From contig NZ_FNVF01000001.1 in the NCBI RefSeq assembly GCF_900107975.1, positions 1,059,237 through 1,123,236 of the forward strand: a stretch of 64,000 bases of DNA, read 5' to 3'. Position 1 is the stretch's first letter; every line of letters begins with the position of its first letter. Below are positions 15,186 through 24,393 of this stretch, one piece after another. The notes beneath the pieces were generated by a model. That model searched no databases. It was not told where the DNA came from and was given only the letters and a program-made list of their open reading frames with translations. Source of the stretch: Paenibacillus sp. UNC499MF (lineage in GTDB: Bacteria; Bacillota; Bacilli; Paenibacillales; NBRC-103111). Made by a program: the position numbers and the translations under genes.

Positions 15186-16958
15186 ATGAAAAAAATTATG
15201 AACACGCCGGAGAACCTTGTTAAAGAGATGTGCAGCGGCTTCGTGCTCGCTCATCCGGGTCTCGAATTTGACCGTAAACATACGATTATCCGCAAAAAGA
15301 CGATCTCGCCCGGTAAAGTGACGCTGATCAGCGGCGGGGGGAGCGGGCACGAACCGGCGCATGCCGGATTTGTGGGCAAAGGGATGCTTGATGCCGCGGT
15401 CTGCGGCGATGTTTTCGCTTCTCCGTCCCAGATTCAGGTGTACCAGGCGATTCGTTCAACCGCCGGCCGGAAGGGAACGCTTCTCCTTATTAAAAATTAC
15501 AGCGGCGATATCATGAACTTCAGGAACGCGGCTCATCTCGCGGGCGAAGACGGCATACAAGTCGATTACGTGAAAGTGGACGACGATATTGCCGTAGAGG
15601 ACAGCTTGTACACTGTCGGGAGAAGAGGCGTTGCCGGGACGGTTCTTGTACATAAAATAGCGGGCGCGGCTGCGGAAGCAGGGCTGACCCTGGAGGAGGT
15701 AAAGCAGGCGGCACAGAAGGCCGTGAACCGTACGAAAAGCATCGGATTCGCCCTGTCGTCATGCACGGTTCCCGCCAAAGGTACCCCGACTTTCTCGATA
15801 AAAGAGAATGAAATGGAGTACGGGGTGGGCATCCACGGCGAACCCGGCATCCGGCGCGAGCCTCTGCTTACGGCCGATGAACTGGCCGGCCGAATGGTTG
15901 CCGAGCTATTGCGAAGCCTGCCCGAAGATAGCGGTCATGCGCCGGAAGTGGCCGTGCTGGTCAACGGTTTCGGCGGCACCCCGCTGCAGGAATTGTATCT
16001 GCTGAACCATTCCGTTCAAAGGGAGCTGGCCTTGCGGAACGTCGCCGTTTACAAAACGCTTGTCGGCAATTACATGACCAGCATCGATATGGAAGGCGCT
16101 TCCCTCACCCTGATGAAGCTGGACGACGAGCTGAAAGAATGGCTTCGCGCGGAATGCGATACACCGGCTCTCACCGTCCGTGAACACGTTGAGCCCGCCA
16201 GCTACTCGGAAGTCGTACCTGCGGCGGAGACCCGCGGTGATAAGACCGTTTCCTTCCGCGTTGTGACCCCGGAAGAAAGCGCCGTTGTTCATAACGGCAG
16301 GCTGTCCTTGGACAATATGATCTATCTGGTGGATACGATGAGCGAAATCGTTATCGAGAACGAAGTGCCGTTCTGCGAACTGGATGCGCATGCGGGAGAC
16401 GGCGATTTCGGTATGAGCGTTGCGAAAGGGTTCAAGCGGCTGAAAACGGAATGGGACGAAATAACCGCTTCGGCTGCGGACATCGGGTCGTTCCTGGATG
16501 CCTGCTCCCTGATTATAATGGAGCACTGCGGCGGCGCTTCGGGTCCGATCTGGGGGTCCGCTTTCCGGGCGGCAGGCAGAAGCGTCAGCGGCAAAGACGG
16601 CCTGGATGCGGCCGATATCGCCGGAATGCTGCAGGCTGCGGTCCGGGGCATTCAGGACACGGGCGAGCGATCGTTCGGCAGGGGAGCGGTAGTCGGTGAC
16701 AAGACGCTGATTGATGCGCTCGTTCCTTACGCCGACTCCTGGGAAGCGAGCGCCGCCGCAGGCGCGGACTTGAAGTCCGCCGGAGCGGCCGCCGCCGAAG
16801 CCGCGGTCCGGGGAGCGAAGGAGACGGAAAACATCGTCGCCCGGATGGGCAGAGCGGGAACCGTCGGCGAGCGGAGCATCGGCTATCCCGATGCGGGAGC
16901 GCATGCGCTGGGAGTTATTTTCACGGAACTCGCCAAAGCGCTTAAATATCCCAAGTAA
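15186..16958 (+). CDS. dhaK: Dihydroxyacetone kinase, ATP-dependent, single chain (DhaK-DhaL)
   Basis: 590 residues from ATG 15186 with GAGAGGAG upstream. The N-terminal DhaK domain (about 1-340) has G-G-G-S-G-H-E-P-A-H near residue 50 and the substrate-linking histidine at about 217 in G-I-H-G-E-P-G. The C-terminal DhaL domain (about 380-590) has the magnesium/ATP aspartates in D-A-H-A-G-D-G-D-F-G and H-C-G-G-A-S-G-P. A full-length fusion of both domains is typical of ATP-using dihydroxyacetone or glyceraldehyde kinases rather than the three-part PTS version. The product, dihydroxyacetone phosphate, enters glycolysis. A strong terminator follows at once, so the gene is probably monocistronic. 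Some relatives act on other trioses or on FAD. Confidence 0.9.
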   Translation: MKKIMNTPENLVKEMCSGFVLAHPGLEFDRKHTIIRKKTISPGKVTLISGGGSGHEPAHAGFVGKGMLDAAVCGDVFASPSQIQVYQAIRSTAGRKGTLLLIKNYSGDIMNFRNAAHLAGEDGIQVDYVKVDDDIAVEDSLYTVGRRGVAGTVLVHKIAGAAAEAGLTLEEVKQAAQKAVNRTKSIGFALSSCTVPAKGTPTFSIKENEMEYGVGIHGEPGIRREPLLTADELAGRMVAELLRSLPEDSGHAPEVAVLVNGFGGTPLQELYLLNHSVQRELALRNVAVYKTLVGNYMTSIDMEGASLTLMKLDDELKEWLRAECDTPALTVREHVEPASYSEVVPAAETRGDKTVSFRVVTPEESAVVHNGRLSLDNMIYLVDTMSEIVIENEVPFCELDAHAGDGDFGMSVAKGFKRLKTEWDEITASAADIGSFLDACSLIIMEHCGGASGPIWGSAFRAAGRSVSGKDGLDAADIAGMLQAAVRGIQDTGERSFGRGAVVGDKTLIDALVPYADSWEASAAAGADLKSAGAAAAEAAVRGAKETENIVARMGRAGTVGERSIGYPDAGAHALGVIFTELAKALKYPK

Positions 16959-16985
16959 GGACACCATTTGTCCTTACGAAACGTT

Positions 16986-17020
16986 AAAGAACCGGCCTCT
17001 GCAAAGAGGCCGGTTCTTTT
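16986..17020. terminator. Strong bidirectional terminator
   Basis: AAAGAACCGGCCTCT (16986-17000) pairs over 15 bases with AGAGGCCGGTTCTTT (17005-17019), with T or A runs on both sides. It separates the convergent dihydroxyacetone kinase and GDPD genes. Confidence 0.9.
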
Positions 17021-17057
17021 GCCGATGCGGCGCAGCTGTTCGCCATGGGGCTGCATC

Positions 17058-18041
17058 CTATTTTCCGTACAGGGGAGCGATCCGGTCAATACGGTTCGTC
17101 CAGATTCCGCCGTTATAAGCGGCAGGCAGGCGTCGGATGTCTTCGGGAGAATCGAATCCGCTGGAAAAATCGCTGCCGTCGCCTCCGACTACAATTACAC
17201 GGGTGCCTGCCTTGTCCATCCGCTGGAGGAATTTGTCCGGCCAGCCCCATAACCACGGCCCGATTTTCTCCGGAACATGCAGCTGGGTCCGCTCGCAAGC
17301 GGAAGGCATATAGCCTGTCCAGCCTGCGGCGATGTAAGGAATGAGGCAGCTTTTCAGCGTGGCTTTCGACATCACCCGGATTCCGGGCAGCTCCGCCTTG
17401 AGCGCATCGATCGGCTGGTCTCCTCCGTAAACGGTGAGCCTGCCTGCCTGTTCCTCCGGCCGTTCCGACAGAAATGCGGCAAGCTGGTTTCCTTCGGCGG
17501 CGTCGCTGCTTTTGATATGAATCAGAAAGGAGCGGTCCGGGAAATGGTCGAGCACTTCCTTCAAGGAGGGCATAAGCCCGATTCCTTTCCCGCGAAAAGG
17601 ATACGTCTGCCCGTTATCGGGGGTGTATCCGTAGCCGATATCCAGTTCTTTCAGCTGCGCCATCGTGTAATCAGCGGTTTTACCGGCGGCCGGAGTCCGG
17701 CAATCCAGTGTCCAGTCGTGGAAGACGGCAAACTGCCCGTCTTTGGTCGGTTTGATATCCAGTTCCACGCTGTCCGCACCGGCCCCAAAAGCCGCTTCCA
17801 TGGACGGAATCGTATTTTCCAGATAAGGATGCTCGGGCGGGTAAATCCGTTCGGCGGTACACGTATCGTTAGCGATATTTTCCATGGAAAAGGTTTGGCC
17901 CAGACCCCGGTGGGCGAGAAGATAAGGGGCGCCGGCATCCCTTTTGACAAAAAGAGAGCTGTTATTGACGTAAAGGAAGACGAGAAGAACGGCGGCAAAA
18001 ATAAAAAATTTACTTCGCAGAATGCGTTTGATTTTGTTCAT
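17058..18041 (-). CDS. Membrane-anchored glycerophosphodiester phosphodiesterase
   Basis: 327 residues from ATG 18041 with AGAGGA six bases upstream. Residues about 10-25 form one membrane segment with no cleavage site, so the catalytic domain should be anchored outside. H44-R45 in A-H-R-G, the E-N-T of Y-L-E-N-T-I-P-S, V-E-L-D-I-K and F-H-D-W-T-L-D are the metal-binding and catalytic residues of the GDPD family. The enzyme releases glycerol-3-phosphate from glycerophosphodiesters such as deacylated phospholipids or teichoic-acid fragments. An inserted stretch of about 25 residues after the H-R-G motif is longer than in the simplest family members. Confidence 0.9.
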   Translation of the reverse strand: MNKIKRILRSKFFIFAAVLLVFLYVNNSSLFVKRDAGAPYLLAHRGLGQTFSMENIANDTCTAERIYPPEHPYLENTIPSMEAAFGAGADSVELDIKPTKDGQFAVFHDWTLDCRTPAAGKTADYTMAQLKELDIGYGYTPDNGQTYPFRGKGIGLMPSLKEVLDHFPDRSFLIHIKSSDAAEGNQLAAFLSERPEEQAGRLTVYGGDQPIDALKAELPGIRVMSKATLKSCLIPYIAAGWTGYMPSACERTQLHVPEKIGPWLWGWPDKFLQRMDKAGTRVIVVGGDGSDFSSGFDSPEDIRRLPAAYNGGIWTNRIDRIAPLYGK

Positions 18042-18377
18042 GGAAAGTCCTCTTGTTTGTCGAGATCGGCCTTACCGTGTTCCGGCCGGCTCCAAGGCTC
18101 CCTCCGCAGCTTACGCGGTTCGGGCTGTAATCACTTCCCGATAGAGGGTCAACGCGGGACCGGCGGCCGGAAACAGGCCGTTGAATACTTGAAGCGATTG
18201 TACATCGAATGCAGCCGTATCCGCAAGGGCCGTACAGCTCGGAGGTAACCGGATAGGGTGCCGTCCCCGTTTCAGGACCTCACTTGGATGAATGGGATGA
18301 ATTTCGCTGACGGAAACGCATATATACGGGAACAGCGCATACGATTAGCGGAGAAACGGGAAAAAGGAGGATCGGCT
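18042..18377. other. Divergent intergenic region, no recognised element
   Basis: The 336 bases between the GDPD start and the WG-repeat gene must carry both promoters, but no convincing promoter boxes, operator or RNA element could be read. The only clear element is the AAAAAGGAGG ribosome site at 18361-18370, which sets the start of the next gene. Confidence 0.4.
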
Positions 18378-20888
18378 ATGCCGGCTAACGGGACGCAGTT
18401 GACTTCGCTGGTTTCGACGTTTTTGCCGCATGGGGCGCAGCTGGTGACGATAGAGAAACCCGCCCCGCACACCGCGATTCTCTCGGCTGACTTGACAGGG
18501 GACGGCATACCGGAAATTGCGGCGGTTTATCGTTTGGACGATGAACTGTATCTGCTTGTTTTGACGTACCGGGAAGGCGTTTGGCAAAAAGCGGCAGCCG
18601 CGAAAGGAGCCGGCTACAGGGTAACGCTGCTGTCGTCCGCTCCCGTACTAAGGGCGGGTTACAACAACAACCTTATCGTCGGCTGGCAGATCGGGTCCAT
18701 CTGGTCGAAGCCGTCGGTTTACGAATGGACGGCCGGGGGATTGAAAGATGCCGCTCCCGCGGACATGAGCTACAGTTATATCGAAGTGGAGGATATGCCC
18801 GGTGCTGCGGGGCGTGACGGGCAAGCCGAGGCGGCGCTGTGGATTCATGACACGGGAGAAGCCTACAGTGTGGAGGTGCTGAGGTGGAGCAAGGGAGCAT
18901 TTGTACCGGCGCCGGATGTGTACCCGTATTATTTTCCGCGTGTAGTCCGGTACTACGAGACGATGACGCGCCGGCATCCGGACTATAAGTTTTACTGGTA
19001 TTATCTGGCCGACGCCCGGTACCGGGCCGGAATGCCGGAGGCGGCGCTGCCGGCGGTTCGTAAGGCGCTGTCATTCGAAACGCCCTATCCCTCGCGCGAA
19101 AAACTGCTGGAGCTCCAGTGGAATATTTTGAAAACACTGGGCGGATCAAACGCGCCTCGGATACCGGCCTTGTATCCCGCTCCGTTGAAAACGGCGTCCG
19201 GAGGGAGATTGGGCTACATCGGCCCGGACGGAAACCTGGCGATCCCGCCGGTTTACGAAGAAGCCGCCGATTTCCAGGAGAACGGCCTCGCGGTCGTCGG
19301 GCAGAACGGGAAATACGGTCTGATCGACGGGAATGCGCGCTTTGTCGTGCCGCCCGTTTACGAGTCGATCAACCCGTTTTCCGGGCACCGGGCGGTCGTC
19401 ATCGACAAAGAAGGTTTCAGGCTCATCGACGAGAAGGGACAGGTGCTTACCGGCCGTGCTTATCCGTTCATCGCCAATATGGAGGACGGGAGAGCCGTTT
19501 TCTATGTCACCGGCGGCGGTGGAAGCGGCGATCCCGGAAGCAGCAGATACGGCTACCTCGATGCGGGGGGCAGAGAGGTGATTCCTGCCCGGTACGAGGA
19601 AGCGAACGATTTTGATGACGGCAAAGCCGTCGTCAAAATCCGGGACAACGACTATGCGCTTATCGCTCCGGACAGCCGCAAGCTGGCGTCCTACCCTTAC
19701 GCATACGTCGGTCCGCACGGGGATGATCTGCTTGCTTTTCAGCAAAGTTCCGGCGGTAAGTACGGCTATATCGACGAGCGGGGAAAAGTGGCGATTCCGC
19801 CGTCTTTTACGATGGGTCTGCCTTTTCATGACGGCCGGGCCATTGTCAATACGGCGGAAGATTACAAGTGGACATACGGCGTCATCGACAAGGCGGGCAG
19901 ATACGTGATCAAGCCGGCTTACAACGATATTCGCGATTTGGGGGAGAAGCGGTTCGCGCTGGGCAGAGCGGTAGACCCCGAACAGCCTTTCCTCGGTTCG
20001 GTTTACGCGATCGTGGACTGGGACGGGGCACTGCTGTCAGATTTTGTTTACGACGAGGTTTCCGATTTCAAGGAAGGTCTGGCTTCTGTGTCCGGAGCCG
20101 GGCAGACTTATTTCATCAACCGCAGCGGCAAACCCGCGCCGGGCTACCCGCGTGTGGAAGGAAGCGGCTCGCTGACGCTGGAACCGGGTGGGCTGATCAG
20201 GGCTTATACCGATCGGAGGACGGCTTATCTGAACCGGTTCGGGAAGGTCGTCTGGCGGCAGAACACCGTCATTCCCTTAAGACCTCCCTATGCCGTAAAA
20301 GAATTGAAATACAAGCCGAACCGGGATTATCTTGTCTACTACCCGCAGGTCGAAGGCATGAAAGATAAGACCGCACAGGGTAAGGTCAACGCCAAATTGA
20401 AGGAATTGAGCCGGGTAATACCCGTTCCGGCGGACGTGAAGCTCGATTATTCGTATTCCGGCGATTTTGATGTCGCTTTTTATAAGGAAAAATTACTGGA
20501 GCTTGAGTTGAACGGGTATCACTTCCCGTTTGGCGCCGCCCATGGTATGCCGTCCAAAACGTATGCGATCCTTAACCTGGAGAACGGCCGCATGTACGCG
20601 CTTAAAGATTTGTTTAAACCAGGAAGCGATTACGTCCAAATCCTTAGCGGCATCGTCGGCAGGCAGATTAAAGAAGATCCGCAATATTCGTACGTGTTCC
20701 CGGACAGTTATACGGGCATTAAACCGAATCAGCCGTTTTATGTGACCGAACAGGCTCTTCATCTGTACTTCTTACCGTATGACATCGGCCCATATGCGGC
20801 GGGTTTTCCGGTCTTTACCGTACCTTTTTCCGGGATCGGCGCCATTATCGACAAGGAAGGTGAGTTTTGGAAAGCGTTCCATGCCTGA
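18378..20888 (+). CDS. Large WG-repeat protein with DUF3298-like C-terminus
   Basis: 836 residues from ATG 18378, chosen because GGAGG is seven bases upstream. The N-terminal third looks like a repeat-poor beta domain plus a short helical segment. From about residue 270 to 610 there are many WG (KWG) repeats of the form G-x-I-D-x-x-G-x-x-V-I-P-P-x-Y-D/E, for example G-Y-I-G-P-D-G-N-L-A-I-P-P-V-Y-E. The last 190 residues (Y-P-Q-V-E-G, F-K-P-G-S-D-Y, L-Y-F-L-P-Y-D-I-G-P-Y-A-A-G) match the DUF3298 style found in extracytoplasmic proteins such as RsiV and PdaC. No signal peptide is seen at the chosen or upstream start, which is odd for that C-terminal domain. Role unknown; WG-repeat proteins are thought to bind partners. 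Confidence 0.82.
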   Translation: MPANGTQLTSLVSTFLPHGAQLVTIEKPAPHTAILSADLTGDGIPEIAAVYRLDDELYLLVLTYREGVWQKAAAAKGAGYRVTLLSSAPVLRAGYNNNLIVGWQIGSIWSKPSVYEWTAGGLKDAAPADMSYSYIEVEDMPGAAGRDGQAEAALWIHDTGEAYSVEVLRWSKGAFVPAPDVYPYYFPRVVRYYETMTRRHPDYKFYWYYLADARYRAGMPEAALPAVRKALSFETPYPSREKLLELQWNILKTLGGSNAPRIPALYPAPLKTASGGRLGYIGPDGNLAIPPVYEEAADFQENGLAVVGQNGKYGLIDGNARFVVPPVYESINPFSGHRAVVIDKEGFRLIDEKGQVLTGRAYPFIANMEDGRAVFYVTGGGGSGDPGSSRYGYLDAGGREVIPARYEEANDFDDGKAVVKIRDNDYALIAPDSRKLASYPYAYVGPHGDDLLAFQQSSGGKYGYIDERGKVAIPPSFTMGLPFHDGRAIVNTAEDYKWTYGVIDKAGRYVIKPAYNDIRDLGEKRFALGRAVDPEQPFLGSVYAIVDWDGALLSDFVYDEVSDFKEGLASVSGAGQTYFINRSGKPAPGYPRVEGSGSLTLEPGGLIRAYTDRRTAYLNRFGKVVWRQNTVIPLRPPYAVKELKYKPNRDYLVYYPQVEGMKDKTAQGKVNAKLKELSRVIPVPADVKLDYSYSGDFDVAFYKEKLLELELNGYHFPFGAAHGMPSKTYAILNLENGRMYALKDLFKPGSDYVQILSGIVGRQIKEDPQYSYVFPDSYTGIKPNQPFYVTEQALHLYFLPYDIGPYAAGFPVFTVPFSGIGAIIDKEGEFWKAFHA

Positions 20889-20916
20889 GGCGGAGCGTTT
20901 TTCTTTTTTGTTATCA

Positions 20917-20945
20917 TTGATAATCATTATCACTTAAATTAAAAT
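20917..20945 (+). promoter_or_regulatory. Promoter with perfect Fur box (Btr-like regulator 1)
   Basis: TGATAATCATTATCA (20918-20932) is a perfect 7-1-7 Fur box. It overlaps a promoter read as TTGATA (20917-20922), a 17-base spacer and TAAAAT (20940-20945). Iron-loaded Fur would cover the -35 box. Confidence 0.88.
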
Positions 20946-21005
20946 AGAGAGAAGAACCGGAATCCGGCACTTAGGATTATTAATCCCAGATGAGGGGGAA
21001 TGCAG

Positions 21006-22232
21006 ATGAAGCCGAGCAAATCAGCGGCACGCATCGAGGGCCGCGGAGAGCGCGCAGCGGCCACAAGGCCATACCTGACTGACATCCGGGTATATATGGA
21101 TACGCATTACCATGAGCCGCTGACCGTCCGGCAGCTTGCCGAACGCGTTCATGTCAGCCCGAAATATTTTGTCGACTTGTTCAAAAAAACGTTCGGCCAG
21201 AGCGCCATGGACTATTTGACCGATCTGAGGATAAACCGGGCCAAACGCTATTTGTCCGAGCCGGAACCGCCGCTTCTAAGGGAAATCGCCCAGCGTGTGG
21301 GCTATAAAGACGAATACTACTTCAGCCGGAAGTTTAAAAAGGAGGTGGGCATGTCTCCGACGGAGTTCGCGCGCAGCTCGAAGCACCGCATTGCGGCGTG
21401 GTCCCCCGACATGACGGGGTATCTGATCGCGCTCGGTCTTACGCCGCTGGCGGCTCCGCTCGATCCCAAATGGACGGCTCACTATTACTACTCGTACCGG
21501 AAAAAAATCCGATACGCGCTGAAGCTGACGGCCCCTTACATAACGGGCACCTTCGAGGAAAACGCGGATCAGCTGGCCCGTTTGAGGCCGGACGCCGTCG
21601 TGGCCGGGGACGGATTGAGCGCCGGTCAGCAGGATGCGATCCGCAACATCGCTCCGGCTCTTTTTGTCCCGACTTCGCGCGAGCTTGGCTGGCGGGAGTA
21701 TTTGCGCGAGATCGCGGCTTTTCTGAACCGTACCGACGAGGCGGAACAGTGGATCCTCGGGTATGACAAACTTGCGGAAGAGGCCCGCATTCAGTCAGAA
21801 GCGGCGCTTGGGGACGACGGGATTCTGATCGTGCGCCTTTACGGCAAAGGGCTGTATTCCTACAGAAACCGGGGGATGGAGGATGTGCTTTTCAAGGATT
21901 TGAACCTGCGCCAGGTCGCAGCGGGCACCCATTCCGCCCCGATCACCCCCGAAGAGATCAAAGCGCTTGATCCCGGCCGGATTCTCGTTCTGGTTTGTCC
22001 GGAATCGGAGTCCAGAGCCTACTGGCTGGCTCTTCAGCATTCGCCCGAGTGGAAAACGATCGGAGCGGTCCGTTCGGGAAGCATTTATCCCATCTCCGCC
22101 GATCCGTGGCTGGAATACTCTCCGGTCGCCGTCGCGCGGATGCTGGATGAAGCGATGCTGCTGTTTACGGGAAAATGTCCAAACGCCTTTCTGGATCATG
22201 TGCATGGCGGAAGCCCCCCGGCTGACTTATAA
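21006..22232 (+). CDS. AraC-type regulator fused to a siderophore-binding domain (Btr-like, short form)
   Basis: 408 residues from ATG 21006; the ATG at 21000 sits too close to the GAGGGGG ribosome site. Residues about 20-120 contain the double helix-turn-helix of the AraC family (L-T-V-R-Q-L-A-E-R-V-H-V-S-P-K-Y-F, then I-A-Q-R-V-G-Y-K-D-E-Y-Y-F-S-R-K-F). Residues about 130-400 form a FeuA-like ligand domain (T-G-T-F-E-E-N-A-D-Q-L, L-R-P-D-A-V-V-A-G). This is the domain pairing of Bacillus Btr, which senses ferric bacillibactin and activates its uptake genes. This protein lacks the roughly 170-residue N-terminal domain that the second copy at 38296-39915 has. A perfect Fur box controls it. 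Confidence 0.9.
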   Translation: MKPSKSAARIEGRGERAAATRPYLTDIRVYMDTHYHEPLTVRQLAERVHVSPKYFVDLFKKTFGQSAMDYLTDLRINRAKRYLSEPEPPLLREIAQRVGYKDEYYFSRKFKKEVGMSPTEFARSSKHRIAAWSPDMTGYLIALGLTPLAAPLDPKWTAHYYYSYRKKIRYALKLTAPYITGTFEENADQLARLRPDAVVAGDGLSAGQQDAIRNIAPALFVPTSRELGWREYLREIAAFLNRTDEAEQWILGYDKLAEEARIQSEAALGDDGILIVRLYGKGLYSYRNRGMEDVLFKDLNLRQVAAGTHSAPITPEEIKALDPGRILVLVCPESESRAYWLALQHSPEWKTIGAVRSGSIYPISADPWLEYSPVAVARMLDEAMLLFTGKCPNAFLDHVHGGSPPADL

Positions 22233-22242
22233 TTCCTGTGAA

Positions 22243-22257
22243 TGAGAATCATTATCA
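22243..22257. promoter_or_regulatory. Fur box before siderophore-binding lipoprotein 1
   Basis: TGAGAATCATTATCA differs from the perfect 7-1-7 palindrome at one position. It lies 20 bases before the chosen start and eleven bases after the preceding stop. Confidence 0.85.
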
Positions 22258-22276
22258 TAGGGGGCAGGGTCTTTTT

Positions 22277-23278
22277 ATGCGGAATCAATCTGGTATCATG
22301 AATAAAATGTTTACGGTGAAGGTGCTCGCCGTTGTATGCGCCGCTCTGATGCTGAGTGCTTGCGGAGCCAATCCGAACGCCGGGACGGCGGACGGCGAAA
22401 AGGCGAAGGCAGGCGCTTCGGCGACACCGGCCGGTACGACAGGCGGGCACGAAAAGACGCTAACGGACGAGCAGGGCCATACCGTGAAAATACCGGCTTC
22501 GCCGAAACGGGTTTTTGCTCCTTACCTGGAGGACTCGCTGACAAAGCTGGGAGTGACTCCGATCGCCCAATGGTCGGCGGCCGGACAAGGCAACAGCTAC
22601 TTGAAGGACAAGCTGAGTCAGGTGCCCAAGCTTGACTTCTCGGGCGGACCCCCTTCTCCGGAAGTCGTGATCGAGCTTCAGCCCGATCTGATTATTTTGC
22701 AAACCGAATCGTACGCATCTAACGGAGTGTATGAGAAATATTCCAAAATCGCTCCGACGTATGTATTCAAAAACGCTTCGAGCGACACGGCTTCTTCGCT
22801 GGTCAAGCTGGGAGAGCTGCTGGGCAAGACCGATGAAGCGAAGCAAGCTTTGCAGGCCTACGACAAGAAGGTGCAGGAGGCGAAAGCAAAGCTGCAGCAG
22901 GCCGCCCCGGGCAAAAAAGCCGCCGTTATCCGTTTCGCGAGCAGAGGCGTGAGCCTGATGGGCGGCAAATATCTGGCCGGTGCCGTCGTCCACGATAAGC
23001 TCGGGTTAGGCATGTCCAAGCTGGTGGACGGCAAAAACTCCGCGGCCATCTCGCTTGAAGTGCTGCCGGATCTGGATGTGGATTACATCTTCATGATGAA
23101 CCAGTACGGCCAGGGGACGGAACGGATGAAAGAAATAACCGATAGCCCTTTCTGGAAAAAGATCCCCGCCGTCCAGGCCGGACACGCTTACGAAGTAAAC
23201 AGCGAATATTGGCTGGGAAGCGGAATGATTGCGGATGAAATGATGATCGACGATGTGGTCAAGCTGATCGTAAAATAA
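22277..23278 (+). CDS. Iron-siderophore ABC transporter substrate-binding lipoprotein
   Basis: 333 residues from ATG 22277, which follows GGGGGCAGGG; a longer frame would run through the Fur box. The signal peptide ends in the lipobox L-S-A-C with C29 as the lipid-anchored residue. The mature part has the class III binding-protein layout: K-R-V-F-A-P-Y-L-E-D-S-L near residue 70, L-Q-P-D-L-I-I-L and a long connecting helix. It should capture a ferric siderophore on the outer face of the membrane. No permease or ATPase gene is adjacent, so it must share a transporter encoded elsewhere. A strong terminator follows. Confidence 0.9.
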   Translation: MRNQSGIMNKMFTVKVLAVVCAALMLSACGANPNAGTADGEKAKAGASATPAGTTGGHEKTLTDEQGHTVKIPASPKRVFAPYLEDSLTKLGVTPIAQWSAAGQGNSYLKDKLSQVPKLDFSGGPPSPEVVIELQPDLIILQTESYASNGVYEKYSKIAPTYVFKNASSDTASSLVKLGELLGKTDEAKQALQAYDKKVQEAKAKLQQAAPGKKAAVIRFASRGVSLMGGKYLAGAVVHDKLGLGMSKLVDGKNSAAISLEVLPDLDVDYIFMMNQYGQGTERMKEITDSPFWKKIPAVQAGHAYEVNSEYWLGSGMIADEMMIDDVVKLIVK

Positions 23279-23285
23279 GGGAAAG

Positions 23286-23320
23286 AACCGTATCCGGGTA
23301 CAGCCGGGTACGGTTTTTTT
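23286..23320 (+). terminator. Terminator after siderophore-binding lipoprotein 1
   Basis: AACCGTATCCGG (23286-23297) pairs with CCGGGTACGGTT (23304-23315), including one G-T pair, followed by a run of seven T from 23314. Confidence 0.85.
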
Positions 23321-23410
23321 GTACGCTTATTTCGCTAAAAATGGATTTTAACCAAATAAATTCCGGATATCTTCCATGTGCCGGGGAGACAGGAGCCTAT
23401 ATAATTTAAA

Positions 23411-23425
23411 TGAAAATGATTATCA
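23411..23425. promoter_or_regulatory. Fur box of the siderophore biosynthesis operon
   Basis: TGAAAATGATTATCA matches the 7-1-7 Fur box with one departure. TATAAT at 23400-23405 lies directly upstream and may be the -10 box, so Fur would sit over the transcription start. This is the only Fur box upstream of the esterase and dhb genes. Confidence 0.82.
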
Positions 23426-23472
23426 ATATCACTAAAATTTCTTTAAATTCATTTAATAGGAGGCCATAAGGA

Positions 23473-24339
23473 ATGGTTTCACGTGTGGGAACACCCCGCA
23501 GAGCTTTTCAGGGAGAGACAATGTATGGCGGCGTGGAGATTCCGAACACCGGACAGCATGTGATGCGTTCGTCCAAAACGAATCTTTCCTACCGGATTAT
23601 GACGGCACTTCCGCCCGGACCGCCTCCGTCGGCGGGTTATCCCGTCTTCTATGTTCTGGACGGCAATTCGGTTTTTGCCACCGCCGTGGAGGCTGTGCGC
23701 GTTCAATGCCGCCGCCCCGAGGTGACCGGTGTGAAGGCTGCGCTTGTCGTCGGCATCGGGTATCCGACGGACGAACCGTTTCACCCGCAGCGCTATTACG
23801 ATTACACACCGGAAAAGACCGCCAAATATACGCGCAAGCCGGACGGAACCGTGCTTCCGGAGCAGGGAGGCGCGGCAGCCTTCCTTGATTTTATTCAGGA
23901 AGAGCTGAAACCGGCCATTGAGAGGGAATATCCCGTCGACCGTCTGAATCAGACGATCATGGGACATTCGCTCGGAGGACTGTTCGTGCTGCATGCGCTT
24001 TTTACAAGACCGGATTATTTCCGTACCTATATCGCCGGAAGTCCCTCCATCCACTGGAACCGCGAATGGCTGGAGGAGCGGGAGAGGCTGTTTACGTCCG
24101 CGCTTGACGCGGGATCCCTGCACGGCCGTGCGGGTGTCCGGGCCCTGATCGCGATGGGCGAACTGGAAAATGCCCATCCATCGGGCAATTACGGGATGGC
24201 CAGAGAGATGGCCTCCCGGCTGTCGAAGATGGAGAGCCGCGGCTTAACCGCGCAATGGCATTCGTTCGAAGAGGAAGGGCATGTCTCCGTCCTGCCCGGG
24301 TTGATCAGCCGGGGCCTGAGATTTGCTTCCCGTCCGTAA
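23473..24339 (+). CDS. besA: Siderophore trilactone esterase (BesA/IroE-like)
   Basis: 288 residues from ATG 23473 with AGGAGG nine bases upstream. The alpha/beta-hydrolase has its nucleophile S166 in G-H-S-L-G-G and the catalytic histidine at H270 in E-E-E-G-H-V-S-V. The neighbourhood Y-V-L-D-G-N-S-V-F is typical of the enterochelin-esterase group. No signal peptide is present, so it works in the cytoplasm, cutting the ester bonds of the imported ferric trilactone to release iron. Here it is the first gene of the synthesis operon, ahead of dhbA, rather than standing apart as in Bacillus subtilis. Iron control comes from the Fur box at 23411. Confidence 0.88.
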   Translation: MVSRVGTPRRAFQGETMYGGVEIPNTGQHVMRSSKTNLSYRIMTALPPGPPPSAGYPVFYVLDGNSVFATAVEAVRVQCRRPEVTGVKAALVVGIGYPTDEPFHPQRYYDYTPEKTAKYTRKPDGTVLPEQGGAAAFLDFIQEELKPAIEREYPVDRLNQTIMGHSLGGLFVLHALFTRPDYFRTYIAGSPSIHWNREWLEERERLFTSALDAGSLHGRAGVRALIAMGELENAHPSGNYGMAREMASRLSKMESRGLTAQWHSFEEEGHVSVLPGLISRGLRFASRP

Positions 24340-24393
24340 CGAGAGCGGCAGGAGAGCTTGACTATTCAGCATTGGAAAGGAGCGAATTGAAGG

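Noticed and set aside
17277-18248. Open frame of about 320 codons antisense to the GDPD gene
   Set aside because: The opposite strand encodes a complete GDPD with all catalytic motifs and a proper start; this frame has low-complexity arginine-rich content and no start signal.
20860-20912. Possible terminator after the WG-repeat gene
   Set aside because: A T-rich run is present, but the preceding arms do not form a convincing stem.
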